In this document: in pieces, positions 1 to 8,871 of the stretch
Layout of the letters: each line of letters starts with the position of its first letter
Numbering within the stretch: position 1 is the stretch's first letter
Origin: Listeria cossartiae subsp. cossartiae
Lineage (GTDB): Bacteria; Bacillota; Bacilli; Lactobacillales; Listeriaceae
NCBI RefSeq assembly: GCF_014224155.1
Contig: NZ_JAASUI010000002.1
Location: 310,001-374,000, forward strand
DNA: 64,000 nucleotides
Direction: 5' to 3'
Program-made: the position numbers and the translations under genes
The notes under the pieces: generated by a model
Database searches by the model: none
What the model was told of the DNA's origin: nothing
The model's input: the letters and a program-made list of their open reading frames with translations, nothing else

Positions 1-1
1 A

Positions 2-3000
2 AGCGAAACTGATTTGAATGGCAACAGCACTACTTTTGAATATGATGCTTTTGACCGTGTGATTAAGGAAACGAATCCACTCGGCGGGGTGACAAAATAC
101 AAATATGACGGAAATGGCAATAAAATTAGTGAAACAGACCCACTCGGCAACACGGAGAAATTTAGTTATGATGCGCTAAATAGGCAAATAAAAGTGACTG
201 CGGCGGATGGTGCGGATATTACCTATCACTATGATGCACTTGGTCAAAAATTATCCGAAGAAACCGAAGATGGTCAAAAAACAAGCTATCAATATGATGC
301 AAAATCAGGCTATAAAACTAAAGAAATAGACCCACTCGGCAATGAGACAAATTATGCCTATGATGCAGATGGAAATGTCACGAAAATCACGTATCCAGAT
401 GGCACAACCGAAGAATTCAGCTATGATGCAATGGATAATATTACACGCTTCGTCGATCAAGCTGGCAACGTTCAGACATACGAATTTGATGCGAACGGAA
501 ACACGACAAAATTAAAAGAAGCCGGGCGTGTTTCGACATATACTTACGACGAGAATGGCAGCGTAACCTCCGAACAAGATGCAGCTGGTGGCGTGAAACG
601 TTATAGTTTTGACAAAGTCGATCAAGTACAAATCGAAACCGACGAGCTTGGCGAAAAGACGCACTATGTATACGATGCAGATGGAAATGTCACAAAAATC
701 ACAGACGGTAATGGCCACGCTATAACAATGGCATATGACAATGCAGGTAACGTGATTCGCCAAACGGACGCAGAAGGTAACACTACAAAATACACCTATA
801 ATGCGCTCAATTTAGTTGAAACAGAGATTTCACCAACAAACGATATCACACAATATCGCTATAACAAAAATGGTAATTTAATTACAGAAATAGACCCGTA
901 CGGCAACGAAACAAACTATCACTACACAAAAACAGGCGAAGTTTCTGAAATTATTGATGCTCTGAGAAACAAAACAACTTACGATTACGATAATCGTGGA
1001 AATCTGACAACAAGTACCGATCCGCTAGGCCGAAAAACTACTTATAGTTATGATATGGCGGACCGTGTCACTGAGCAAAAAAATCCAGACGGCACTAAAG
1101 CAACTTACACTTACGACAAAATGGACAGATTGTTAGAACAACAAGATAATACAGGTCAAAAAGAAAGCTACACATACAACGCAATTGGTGATGTAACACG
1201 TGTTGCTGACCGCAAAGGACGCAGTGAATCCTACAGCTATGACACATTCGGCAATGTCAGCAGTAAAACAGACATGCGAGGCAATAAAACGAGCTACGAA
1301 TACGATGCAGCCAATCGCCTAGTGAAGCAACAAAACCCAACAGGCAAAGCGCAAAGCATTGAATACAACAAGCGCGGCGACATCACATCCGAAGTTTTAC
1401 CGAATAGTGGCAAGTACACTTATAATTACGATGCAGAAGGTAATTTGCTGTCCGAAACAAACCCACTAGGCGAAACAACGAGCTACCAATACAACGGCAA
1501 CGACGAGCTGATTACGACAACGAATCCAGCGGGTGCTAAATCAAGCGTAACCTACGATGCTAATGGTAATGTCACAGCAGTTACCGATGAAAATGGCGGC
1601 ACAACAAAACAAACTTTCGACGCAACAGGTTTAGTAACAAGCCAAATAGATGCAGAAGGAAATAAAACACAATTCGGCTATGACCAATTAGGACGCCTAA
1701 CAACCGAAATTGATGCAGCTGGATTCAAACTCCTGAACAGCTATGACGCAGCGGGACGCCTTATCAAGGAAACAGATAAGCGCGGTAACACAACGAAATA
1801 TACGTACGACAAAGCAGATAACATTTTGACAGTCAAAGAGCCTTATGGAACTACGTCGACATTTAAATACGACCTACGTGGCAACATCACCGAAGAACTT
1901 GATGCAAATGGTAATGCGACAACATATAGCTATGATAAAGACGATCAACTTTTATCTAAAACGGACCCGATTGGCTATAAACAAAGCTACAAGTATAACG
2001 AATACGGCGACCTTATCGAAGAAAGTGATAATCAGCAGAAAAAAGCAATTGCCAGCTATACTTATGACAAATTTGGGCAACAAAGTACGAAAAAAGACAT
2101 CCAAGGTCGAATCACGCGCTACACGTACGACGATACCCAGCGCATGACTCAAATTACGTATCCTAACAAACTTTCTGTCGGCTATACGTACGATAAACTG
2201 GACCGAGTTACTGGAATGCGCGATGTTCGTGGTAATGATACTAAAATTCAATATGACAAAGTCGGCAACGTTACCTCCATGATTGACCCAGGTAACCAAG
2301 TCTACAAATACACCTACGACAAAAAAGGCAACATGACCAAAGAAATCGACCCACTCGCAGCAAGCACAGAATATCGTTACAATAAAAACGACCAAGTTAT
2401 CAGCATCAAAGACCCAACAAACGCAATAACTAAATACCAATATGATGCGCGTAACTTGCTAACTTCTATTACGGATGCCAAAGGTCACACAACAAAAATG
2501 GCCTACGATGGCAACGAGAATCTTAGCGAAACAACAGATGCAAAAGGTAACAAAGAACGCTTCCAATACGACTCACTAGATCGCATGACAGCAGCACAAA
2601 ACCGACTAGGACAAAAATCAACTTACACTTACGATAAAGTAGATAACGTCACGTCAATCAAAGACGCCAAAGGTTTTGTCACAAAATATAGCTACAATGA
2701 TCGCAGTGACCTCGTTAAAGAAGTAACACCAGAAGGCAAAACCGAAAAATACGAATACCAACTAGACGGTTCCTTGAAGTCTAAAACCAAGCCAGATGGT
2801 GAAAAAACAACTTATAAATACGATGAACTAAACAATTTAGTCGAGCAACAATTTGATGGTGGTAGCTACAAATACACCTATGACAGCAATGACGATGTAA
2901 AAACCGCTACATCAAAAGACGGAACATCCGAGTTTACTTATAACAAATTCGGTGATGTACTATCAGTCAAAGATGCAAACGGTGAAACATTGAAATACGA

Positions 3001-5578
3001 ATACGATACAATCGGTCGCAAAACAGCGCTCATTTATCCAGATAACACGCGTGTATCTTACCGCTACAATGACGCCAACTTGCTAACCGACGTAATCGAA
3101 TCAGACGGCAAGAAAACCAGCTACACATACGACGCGAACGGCTTGCCACTAAGCATTCATTACAGCAATGGCACAACGACGAGTTATAAATACACAGCAA
3201 CTGGCGAAACCGAACAAGTCATCACCAAAAATAAAGCCGGAGAAACCATCGCATCATTTGACTACAACTACGATGAAAACGGTAATGTAGCCAAAGAAAC
3301 CATCAATCAAAGTGGCGAAAAACAAACCAAGAGCCACACCTATGATGCCGATGACCAACTGACCGAAACAACAATAACTAAAGGCGAAACAACCGAAAAA
3401 ATTACGTATATCTATGATGCTAACGGCAACCGAAGCAAACTATTACGTAATAAAAACGGTAAGAAAACCACCGAAGACTATCATTACGACGATGACAACG
3501 CACTTGCAATGATTAAAGCAGATGGTGATGAAGACACAACCTACACGTATGACAAAAACGGTAACATTACCAAAAAAGCCTTACGAAGTGGTAAAGTAGA
3601 AACATACACGTACAATGGCGAAAACCAACTGATTCAATCCGCCGACAACGAAGGCAATCAGACGACATACACATATGACGCATTTGGTAATCGCATAGGC
3701 AAACAAACTATCACAGACAAAACCAAGTCCTTCAAAGGATCGCTCAGTGAATGGATTACAGAATACGACCAAGATAGTCAAAAAGGTAAAACAACACTAG
3801 CGGGACAACTAGAAACCCGCGCCAAAGAAACGTCTAAAGGCTGCCCAGCATACGCAGAAGCAAGCAAAGATACAACTACTAAAAAGGGTATCCAAGGCAA
3901 AACGAATCTTAAAGCCAGTGACAGTAGCCAGCGCACTACGAAACTGAATCAAACAGTCGGCTACCAAACAGTAAACACCATTCGCTACGTTAACGATTTA
4001 ACCCAAGAATACACCCAAGTCGCCCAGCTTAACGAGACGACAGCAGATGACGGCGAAACAAGCACCACCAAGACCGCTTTCCGCTTTGGCGATGACAACC
4101 AAATAATCGGTACAGACGAAGAAAGCTATCACGAAAACGGTCTAAGCGACATCGCAACAACATCAGACGGCGAAACAAATACCGACTACGACTACACCGA
4201 CTATGGCACCGCACTTGCGACAGCCCCAGTGGCGAATCAAATCGGTTACCGCGCGCAAATGCACGACACAAGCGACACGCAAAACCTACGCGCCCGAAAT
4301 TATGATACAAACACCGGTCGTTTCCAACAAGCCGATAATTACAGAGGAGCCTTAGACGACCCCCGTAGCCAAAACCGCTACATTTACGGCGTCAACAACC
4401 CAATGTCATTCGGAGATCCAAGCGGAAACATACCAAAATGGCTCAAAAAAGCAAGCAAAAAAGCTAAAAAAGCCGTGAAAAAAGTAAGCAAAGGCGTTAA
4501 AAAAGTAAAAAATGTCGTCAAGAAAACTGTTGAAAAAGTAAAACGCGTTGTGAAAAAAGTACAAAAAGCCATCAAGAAAACCACAAAAAAAATCAAACGC
4601 GCCGTGAAAAAAGTAACCAAAAAAGTCCAAAAAACAGTGACGAAATTTAAGAAGGCAGCTAAGAAATCGATTAAACAAGTCACGAAAACGGCGAAAAAAG
4701 TTTACAAAACAGCCAAAAAAGTGGTTCAGAAAAAATATAACCAAGTCAAACAAACCGTGAAGAAAAAAGTACAAACAGTGAAAAAAGCCGGCAAAAAAGT
4801 TATATCTAAAGCAAAAAGCGCAATCAAAACAATTTCAAAAGAAACAAAAAAACAGGTTGTCAAAGCCGCTAATAAGCTGTTAGAAGCTCAAGTCAATAAT
4901 GCTATTCGTATAGAAAAAACAATGAAATCTATTTGTGAAGGTCTCTCCGTAATAGGCGCAGGTGTGGTGGACGGCTTCGCCAGCGATTTAACTTTTGGCT
5001 TAATAGAAACTGTTGGTAAAAATAAAGAAGTATATGGCGACGATAACCGTTATTACGTTGGCAGGCTAATTGCTGATACAGTGAGTGTTTATTTTGGAGT
5101 CAGTGCAATAATTGAAGGAGTAGCAATCGGAGGCGCGGGTTTAGCACTAGATACAACGGGAATTGGAGCGCTAATAGGAGTTCCGGCCAATGTAGTAGGA
5201 TTGACTATGGTTATAGGGGGTACAGTTCTAACAGCCAGCGGAGCAATGAATTTTGGAAAAGATGCAATGGATTTGTATTCTAATTTTCAAAAAGGGAATG
5301 AAAGTAAAGCTGATATATCCCCTTGGATAAAAGATAACAGAGTACCTTTGGACAAAGAAACAATTCTAGCAACATTTAAGAAAACAAAAAATAGAGTGAA
5401 GGGTGCGACAGTCTATGAAAAGTCGGGTAAATTTTACCATAGGGATACTTTGCATAAAGGAGGGAGAGCTCATTTAGAGGTATACGATAAAAAAGGAAAA
5501 CACTTGGGAGAAGCGGATCCTGTTACAGGAGAAATAATTCCAAATACAGCAGATCCAACCAAGAGATTACCGAAATGA
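2..5578 (+). CDS. YD-repeat (Rhs/WapA-like) polymorphic toxin, 5' end outside window
   Basis: The frame is open to the left edge (Ser-Glu-Thr-Asp before the TTG at 14), so only the C-terminal ~1860 residues are seen. Residues ~1-1240 (numbered from nt 14) are tandem YD repeats of the type YDxxGN(L/V)T..., which in this family form a beta-cage around the toxin. At ~1400-1465 lies the hyperconserved Rhs core, with LRARNYDTNTGRF, RYIYGVNNP and FGDPSG. Next come a lysine-rich stretch (~1475-1620), a glycine-rich hydrophobic pre-toxin segment (~1635-1755) and a ~95-residue tip. The tip has D1811-x2-H1814, E1822 and R1851 in the order of the colicin E3 16S rRNase active site (D510, H513, E517, R545) and shares HLG-x2-DP-x-TG. 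Likely an exported contact-dependent toxin that cleaves rRNA. The gene behind it, 9 nt away, is the likely immunity gene. Family certain; toxin activity inferred. Confidence 0.9.
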   Translation, partial: SETDLNGNSTTFEYDAFDRVIKETNPLGGVTKYKYDGNGNKISETDPLGNTEKFSYDALNRQIKVTAADGADITYHYDALGQKLSEETEDGQKTSYQYDAKSGYKTKEIDPLGNETNYAYDADGNVTKITYPDGTTEEFSYDAMDNITRFVDQAGNVQTYEFDANGNTTKLKEAGRVSTYTYDENGSVTSEQDAAGGVKRYSFDKVDQVQIETDELGEKTHYVYDADGNVTKITDGNGHAITMAYDNAGNVIRQTDAEGNTTKYTYNALNLVETEISPTNDITQYRYNKNGNLITEIDPYGNETNYHYTKTGEVSEIIDALRNKTTYDYDNRGNLTTSTDPLGRKTTYSYDMADRVTEQKNPDGTKATYTYDKMDRLLEQQDNTGQKESYTYNAIGDVTRVADRKGRSESYSYDTFGNVSSKTDMRGNKTSYEYDAANRLVKQQNPTGKAQSIEYNKRGDITSEVLPNSGKYTYNYDAEGNLLSETNPLGETTSYQYNGNDELITTTNPAGAKSSVTYDANGNVTAVTDENGGTTKQTFDATGLVTSQIDAEGNKTQFGYDQLGRLTTEIDAAGFKLLNSYDAAGRLIKETDKRGNTTKYTYDKADNILTVKEPYGTTSTFKYDLRGNITEELDANGNATTYSYDKDDQLLSKTDPIGYKQSYKYNEYGDLIEESDNQQKKAIASYTYDKFGQQSTKKDIQGRITRYTYDDTQRMTQITYPNKLSVGYTYDKLDRVTGMRDVRGNDTKIQYDKVGNVTSMIDPGNQVYKYTYDKKGNMTKEIDPLAASTEYRYNKNDQVISIKDPTNAITKYQYDARNLLTSITDAKGHTTKMAYDGNENLSETTDAKGNKERFQYDSLDRMTAAQNRLGQKSTYTYDKVDNVTSIKDAKGFVTKYSYNDRSDLVKEVTPEGKTEKYEYQLDGSLKSKTKPDGEKTTYKYDELNNLVEQQFDGGSYKYTYDSNDDVKTATSKDGTSEFTYNKFGDVLSVKDANGETLKYEYDTIGRKTALIYPDNTRVSYRYNDANLLTDVIESDGKKTSYTYDANGLPLSIHYSNGTTTSYKYTATGETEQVITKNKAGETIASFDYNYDENGNVAKETINQSGEKQTKSHTYDADDQLTETTITKGETTEKITYIYDANGNRSKLLRNKNGKKTTEDYHYDDDNALAMIKADGDEDTTYTYDKNGNITKKALRSGKVETYTYNGENQLIQSADNEGNQTTYTYDAFGNRIGKQTITDKTKSFKGSLSEWITEYDQDSQKGKTTLAGQLETRAKETSKGCPAYAEASKDTTTKKGIQGKTNLKASDSSQRTTKLNQTVGYQTVNTIRYVNDLTQEYTQVAQLNETTADDGETSTTKTAFRFGDDNQIIGTDEESYHENGLSDIATTSDGETNTDYDYTDYGTALATAPVANQIGYRAQMHDTSDTQNLRARNYDTNTGRFQQADNYRGALDDPRSQNRYIYGVNNPMSFGDPSGNIPKWLKKASKKAKKAVKKVSKGVKKVKNVVKKTVEKVKRVVKKVQKAIKKTTKKIKRAVKKVTKKVQKTVTKFKKAAKKSIKQVTKTAKKVYKTAKKVVQKKYNQVKQTVKKKVQTVKKAGKKVISKAKSAIKTISKETKKQVVKAANKLLEAQVNNAIRIEKTMKSICEGLSVIGAGVVDGFASDLTFGLIETVGKNKEVYGDDNRYYVGRLIADTVSVYFGVSAIIEGVAIGGAGLALDTTGIGALIGVPANVVGLTMVIGGTVLTASGAMNFGKDAMDLYSNFQKGNESKADISPWIKDNRVPLDKETILATFKKTKNRVKGATVYEKSGKFYHRDTLHKGGRAHLEVYDKKGKHLGEADPVTGEIIPNTADPTKRLPK
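4435..4865 (+). repeat. Lysine-rich low-complexity segment inside the YD-repeat gene
   Basis: About 145 codons between the Rhs core and the toxin tip encode an almost pure Lys/Ala/Val/Thr tract with units such as KKVKKAVKK and KKTTKKIK, nearly half of the residues being lysine. The DNA is correspondingly repetitive (aaaaaag(t/c) units). The pattern would give a strongly cationic helix. It is much longer and more basic than the usual short linker after the Rhs core. Confidence 0.85.
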
Positions 5579-5587
5579 GGAAATAAT

Positions 5588-6322
5588 ATGCTAATAAAAA
5601 AATCTATTACTATTACCGAGAATGATATTTATGAGATAGGAGCTACAAAGGATTATTTAATTATCAATGACAACTATACTGGGATAGTTGTGTATGACAA
5701 AGAATGTAATAGAAAATGTAATGTTAAAATTGATGAAAGCCTTATGATTTATCAATTTTATACATCACTTCTGAATAATTTTGTTGTTATTTTCGATGCG
5801 GAAAATGAAAAGCTGTATGTTGTGAATTTATTAAATCATACAGTAAAAAATATAGATACAGATACGATGATATTCGATAATTATTATTTTGTGGATGGGG
5901 ACAATTTTATTTTGAAAGAGGATTTAATGGAGTATACCTTATCGTTTGAGAAGACCAAAATCATTAAGAGACGAGTAATTAGTAAAACGGATAAGCAATA
6001 TTTATTAGGTAATTATCAAGATGAAAAGGTCTTTAGAGATGAAAAAGGTAGGATGTATTATAGTGACGAAAAACAAAGTGGAGTAGAGTTGTTGGATAAT
6101 AATATAATTGAAGGCTTTATAGCAACAAATAAAAAGAATATACTAATTTATGATGAATTAAAGCTTTTAACTTATAAAAATTTACAATTCAAAGAGAGAT
6201 ACAGAATTCCCGAGGGATTTATGTTAAGGAAAGCTCTGTTTTTAACCGAAGAGGTTCTGGTTTTACTATTAAATGAGAAGAAGAATATTTTAAAAAGTAT
6301 AATCCAAACATATCAAATTTAG
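5588..6322 (+). CDS. Likely cognate immunity protein of the Rhs tip (unknown family)
   Basis: 244 residues, starting 9 nt after the toxin stop with GAGG-AAATAAT-ATG. I do not recognise the family. The protein is acidic and rich in beta-type segments with recurring hydrophobic/aspartate turns (DNYTGIVVYD, DAENEKLYVVNL, NKKNILIYDE), which would suit a small beta-propeller or sandwich. No signal peptide or membrane span is visible, so it should be cytosolic, as expected for an inhibitor of an rRNase. It is much larger than the ~84-residue colicin E3 immunity protein. Role inferred only from position. Confidence 0.6.
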   Translation: MLIKKSITITENDIYEIGATKDYLIINDNYTGIVVYDKECNRKCNVKIDESLMIYQFYTSLLNNFVVIFDAENEKLYVVNLLNHTVKNIDTDTMIFDNYYFVDGDNFILKEDLMEYTLSFEKTKIIKRRVISKTDKQYLLGNYQDEKVFRDEKGRMYYSDEKQSGVELLDNNIIEGFIATNKKNILIYDELKLLTYKNLQFKERYRIPEGFMLRKALFLTEEVLVLLLNEKKNILKSIIQTYQI

Positions 6323-6429
6323 GCTTACGAAGTTGATGAGGCGCAGCGTTAACCACAAGCAGTGACAACTTATAAAGCGATGATTACGATGTGTCCACGG
6401 CCATAGAGAAAGTCTAACAGAGGATGCAA

Positions 6430-6484
6430 TCTTAGTTTGGAATCATATTTGTCAGGTGCTAAAAAAAGATTTGAAAATAAATAA
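6430..6484 (+). pseudogene. Toxin-tip tail remnant ending AKKRFENK (copy 1)
   Basis: The stretch 6323-6501 has no intact gene. In the frame ending at the TAA 6482-6484 it reads ESYLSGAKKRFENK, and the same tail (QAYLTSAKKRFENK) precedes the related gene at 12281. It looks like the last codons of a displaced toxin tip whose immunity gene follows directly. Upstream codons are interrupted or unrecognisable. Confidence 0.5.
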
Positions 6485-6501
6485 AAAGAAGGTACTTATG
6501 C

Positions 6502-6855
6502 ATGGATAAAGCTGATATATTTAATCTAGCGAAATCACTTAATTGTGAATATGAAATTGGGATAAGGTCTGAAATAAATTCTTTTTTTGAATATCAAGAA
6601 GATAGTATCTCTAGCTTTGATTTAAAATTTCAAAAAGAAGATAAAACGATAAATAATTATTTTTCTTTAGATGTGAACATGAAAAATTTTAGCTATCAAG
6701 CGGCACAAAGCTTGTTCCATCAATTGGTGCAGTTCATTGAGTACAAATCCGCAACTTTTTATATCCAAGAAAAAAGAGCCACTGATATTATGATATATTT
6801 ATTGTCTGAAACTTCTGAGGGTAAAGGGTTTCTTTTACAGTTGAAAATTCAATAA
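6502..6855 (+). CDS. Orphan immunity-type protein, 117 aa (copy 1)
   Basis: ATG at 6502 with AAGAAGGT upstream. I do not recognise the family. Small, cytosolic, with acidic and aromatic patches (FFEYQEDSISSFDLKF) and no membrane span. It is 94% identical (7 differences in 117) to the protein at 12281-12634. It sits just behind a toxin-tip tail and ahead of a terminator, so it was probably the immunity gene of a tip ending AKKRFENK. Two intact copies suggest selection to keep the protection. Confidence 0.65.
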   Translation: MDKADIFNLAKSLNCEYEIGIRSEINSFFEYQEDSISSFDLKFQKEDKTINNYFSLDVNMKNFSYQAAQSLFHQLVQFIEYKSATFYIQEKRATDIMIYLLSETSEGKGFLLQLKIQ

Positions 6856-6977
6856 AGAACGTTTAGAGGAGAATACATCTACAACTCGAATTTAGAAGGT
6901 ACTAAATTGAATAAAACAATAGTTAAAGCAGAGTTTCGGGTTAGTAGATAGTAATGAATGATTGTATATGTATGATT

Positions 6978-7024
6978 AGAAAATCCACTTTGAATATTAA
7001 TGACATTGTGGATTTTCTTTTTTA
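6978..7024 (+). terminator. Rho-independent terminator after immunity copy 1
   Basis: AAAATCCAC (6980-6988) pairs with GTGGATTTT (7008-7016), followed by a T-rich run. Confidence 0.75.
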
Positions 7025-7090
7025 TTGATTTTCAACAGTTGACTATTGATTTTTTTATCCAAGTAAATAATTAAATAAGGAGGATAATTC

Positions 7091-7480
7091 ATGTATAAAC
7101 TAATTTCTATAGAAGAATCAGTTGCAACAAGAAATTTAGAATTGATAAATTTAAATACAAGTACAATTGATTTATGTTTTGATGATTCAGCTGTAACTAG
7201 TTTTAAAAATTTTGATTTCATGGAAATTAATGAAGTATACGATTGTAAAATTTATCTATTTGGGAAATTAGATGATTCGGGAGAGAATTTAACGTACATT
7301 AAAGATGTGATAATTGGGAGTAGGAACGTCTCAGAAGTTTCCAACGACAAAGGAGATATATACTATATTGATAAAATATCTACAATTAAGTTTCCTAGCA
7401 AGGAAAAACTATTGAATTACAAGTACACTAGAAAAGATATTATTCAAGTAAATGATATTGTTCATCCAGATTTTGAATAA
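7091..7480 (+). CDS. Hypothetical immunity-type protein, 129 aa
   Basis: Starts at ATG 7091 behind a strong AAGGAGG (7078). I do not recognise the family. The product is acidic and mixed alpha/beta (DLCFDDSAVTSFKNFDFMEI, DKISTIKFPSKEKLL), with no signal or membrane segment. It stands in the array of orphan immunity genes behind the Rhs gene, after a terminator, with a decayed tip on its 3' side. An immunity role is inferred from context only. Confidence 0.55.
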   Translation: MYKLISIEESVATRNLELINLNTSTIDLCFDDSAVTSFKNFDFMEINEVYDCKIYLFGKLDDSGENLTYIKDVIIGSRNVSEVSNDKGDIYYIDKISTIKFPSKEKLLNYKYTRKDIIQVNDIVHPDFE

Positions 7481-7499
7481 AATTATTGTTGGAAGCTAA

Positions 7500-7553
7500 A
7501 TAAAAAAGACTCTCATTCACAAGACTAGTAATCAAGTTGCCGATAGCAAATAA
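7500..7553 (+). pseudogene. Toxin-tip tail remnant ending SNQVADSK
   Basis: A short frame ends in TSNQVADSK-stop (7551-7553); a second relic ending LTNQVADS-stop lies at 11964-12020, and the DNA of the two tails matches (TAATCAAGTTGCCGATAGC). Both are followed within ~40 nt by a hairpin. Probably 3' ends of a lost toxin tip. Confidence 0.45.
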
Positions 7554-7587
7554 AAGCTAACTGTATTTAGTGTGCAAAATTTTTTGG

Positions 7588-7624
7588 AGAAAGAAGCGAT
7601 TCAACTTTGTCGTTTCTTTTTCTA
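7588..7624 (+). terminator. Probable rho-independent terminator
   Basis: AAAGAAGCGA (7590-7599) and TCGTTTCTTT (7610-7619) form a stem with one mismatch, then TTTC. It closes the relic that ends at 7553. Confidence 0.55.
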
Positions 7625-7644
7625 GATTTAAAATTAATTTATAA

Positions 7645-7839
7645 CTCCGAGAAATCAGTGGAGCTAATAATTTCAAATTTGAAAGTAATTCCAAGAATCA
7701 TTTGAAGAATGTAAAGGCAGCCAATACTCAAAAAGATATGACTGGCAAGGTTGCAGAACCAGCATCGAATGGTTTGAAATTCAGAGAGTATTTGAATGAA
7801 GCCGGCGAAATAAAAAACTTTTTCCCTATACTTGATTAA
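7645..7839 (+). pseudogene. Displaced toxin-tip fragment (SGANNF ... FFPILD)
   Basis: An open frame without a start codon runs from after a TAA at 7642 to the TAA at 7837. It begins with SGANNF, matching the SGAMNF of the intact Rhs pre-toxin (nt ~5240), and ends LKFREYLNEAGEIKNFFPIL-D. This is what remains when a C-terminal tip is cut off its Rhs body. The gene at 7869 follows as its likely immunity gene. Confidence 0.55.
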
Positions 7840-7868
7840 TACAACTATAATAATTTAGGAGGAAACAA

Positions 7869-8257
7869 ATGAGTAAAGGTTATCAAATTGCTAGTAATAA
7901 AGCTGAAATTGATAGAATAGTATCAACCTATTTTAATTTTATTAATGGTAAATATTTAAAAACAGCATTAAAATGGTTTGCAAATAAAGAAGGATATGGG
8001 CAAGAAATAGTTTTTGTTTTTTTCAAAATGACTTTGACGACTATGATATGGCGCAATTACCAAGACCGTTAGATGATAAACATGTTTTAGTTGAATTAGG
8101 ATTCCCAGCTGTAGAGATTGATCAAATAGCGTACTTAGATTTTAAAACATTTTATGCTTATTTAGATGAGAATGTAAAAAAAGAGGCGGAAAGAAATCCA
8201 GAAGGAAATGAGTTTATAGAACTGCTAAAAAAAGTTAAAAGTAGTTTGGAAATATAG
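7869..8257 (+). pseudogene. CdiI-type immunity gene broken by a 1-nt frameshift
   Basis: Good RBS (TTTAGGAGG) before ATG 7869. The first frame (…EGYGQEIVFVF) continues in a second frame as QNDFDDYDMAQLPRPLDDKH and runs to 8257. The two join if one T is added to the T7 run near 8019-8025. The repaired ~129-residue protein resembles, from memory, the immunity family called ribonuclease-toxin immunity CdiI (LPRPLDDKHVLVE, FPAVEIDQIAYLDF). Real mutation and sequencing error in the homopolymer cannot be told apart here. Confidence 0.6.
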
Positions 8258-8274
8258 CTTTATAAAATAAATAA

Positions 8275-8853
8275 TGCGCTTCTATAGCAGTAATCGGAGT
8301 GCCACTCAATATAGCAGGATTAACCATAATCACAGGAAGTGCAGCTTTAATAGCAAGCAGCGGAGCTAACTTTTCCCAAGACGTGAATGATTTGTTTTCG
8401 AATATTGAGAAGAATAAAGACAAAGCGAAAAGTGATAAGTCAACAAAAACAGCAGAGGCAACTGGTGGACTTGGAAAGAATATTGAAAATGTTAACCCTT
8501 CGGAAATTAGGATTAGTCAAACTTCTGTAAATGGTTCTGATGAAATTATTGCTAGCATGAAAGCAAATGGTTGGAAAGGTGATCCAATTGATGTTGTGAG
8601 AATGCCTGATGGTAAATTAACTACTCTTGATAATACGAGAGTTGCAGCAGCTAGAGAGGCTGGAATAGACGTCCAAGCAACGATTAGAAATTATGATGAC
8701 CTTTTACCACAGGATATGGTTGCAAGATTTACAACACCAAAAGGAGTTCCTAAGACATGAGGGGAAGCTACTGATTTGAGAATCGGTAAACAAAAAGCTA
8801 GTTTCAAAAATAATAATCCGAGTGGTTCATTTGATTTAGCGAAAATGAAATAG
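8275..8853 (+). pseudogene. Displaced toxin tip, ParB-like domain, with in-frame TGA
   Basis: Begins after a TAA at 8272 with codons homologous to the intact Rhs pre-toxin (IGVPLNIAGLTIITGSAALI against IGVPANVVGLTMVIGGTVLT). The tip then shows SQTSVNGSDEIIASMKANGW, DVVRMPDGKLTTLDNTRVAA and LPQDMVARF, which I recall as the ParB-like nuclease fold used in polymorphic toxins. At 8758 an in-frame TGA follows PKT; the frame goes on as GEATDLRIGKQKASF to a TAG at 8851, so a Trp codon (TGG) was probably lost. No start codon or RBS of its own is apparent. Its immunity gene is probably the SUKH gene next to it. Confidence 0.7.
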
Positions 8854-8871
8854 AAAGTTTAGGTGGTTAAT

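Larger units (their letters stand above)
6444..7050 (+). repeat. ~0.6-kb duplicated unit, copy 1
   Basis: This stretch matches 12223-12829 at a constant offset of 5779 nt with only scattered substitutions and no indels through the coding part. It holds a toxin-tip tail, the 117-residue immunity-type gene, a short relic (RGEYIYNSNLEGTKLNKT..., stop 6949) and a rho-independent terminator. Similarity fades after the terminator. A unit of tail, immunity gene and terminator is the expected product of toxin-tip displacement followed by duplication. Confidence 0.85.

Noticed and set aside
14..3700. Regular repeats every ~60 nt, at first sight like a CRISPR or satellite array
   Set aside because: The units vary freely in DNA and keep one open frame with the YDxxGN motif, so they are protein YD repeats.
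4384..4774. Two long minus-strand open frames opposite the lysine tract
   Set aside because: They read Phe/Leu runs that are the complement of AAA/AAG codons, have no RBS and are shadows of the lysine tract.
7869..8257. Programmed -1 frameshift in the CdiI-type gene
   Set aside because: A T7 run could slip, but no stimulatory structure is apparent, and neighbouring genes are clearly decaying, so a plain mutation or read error is likelier.
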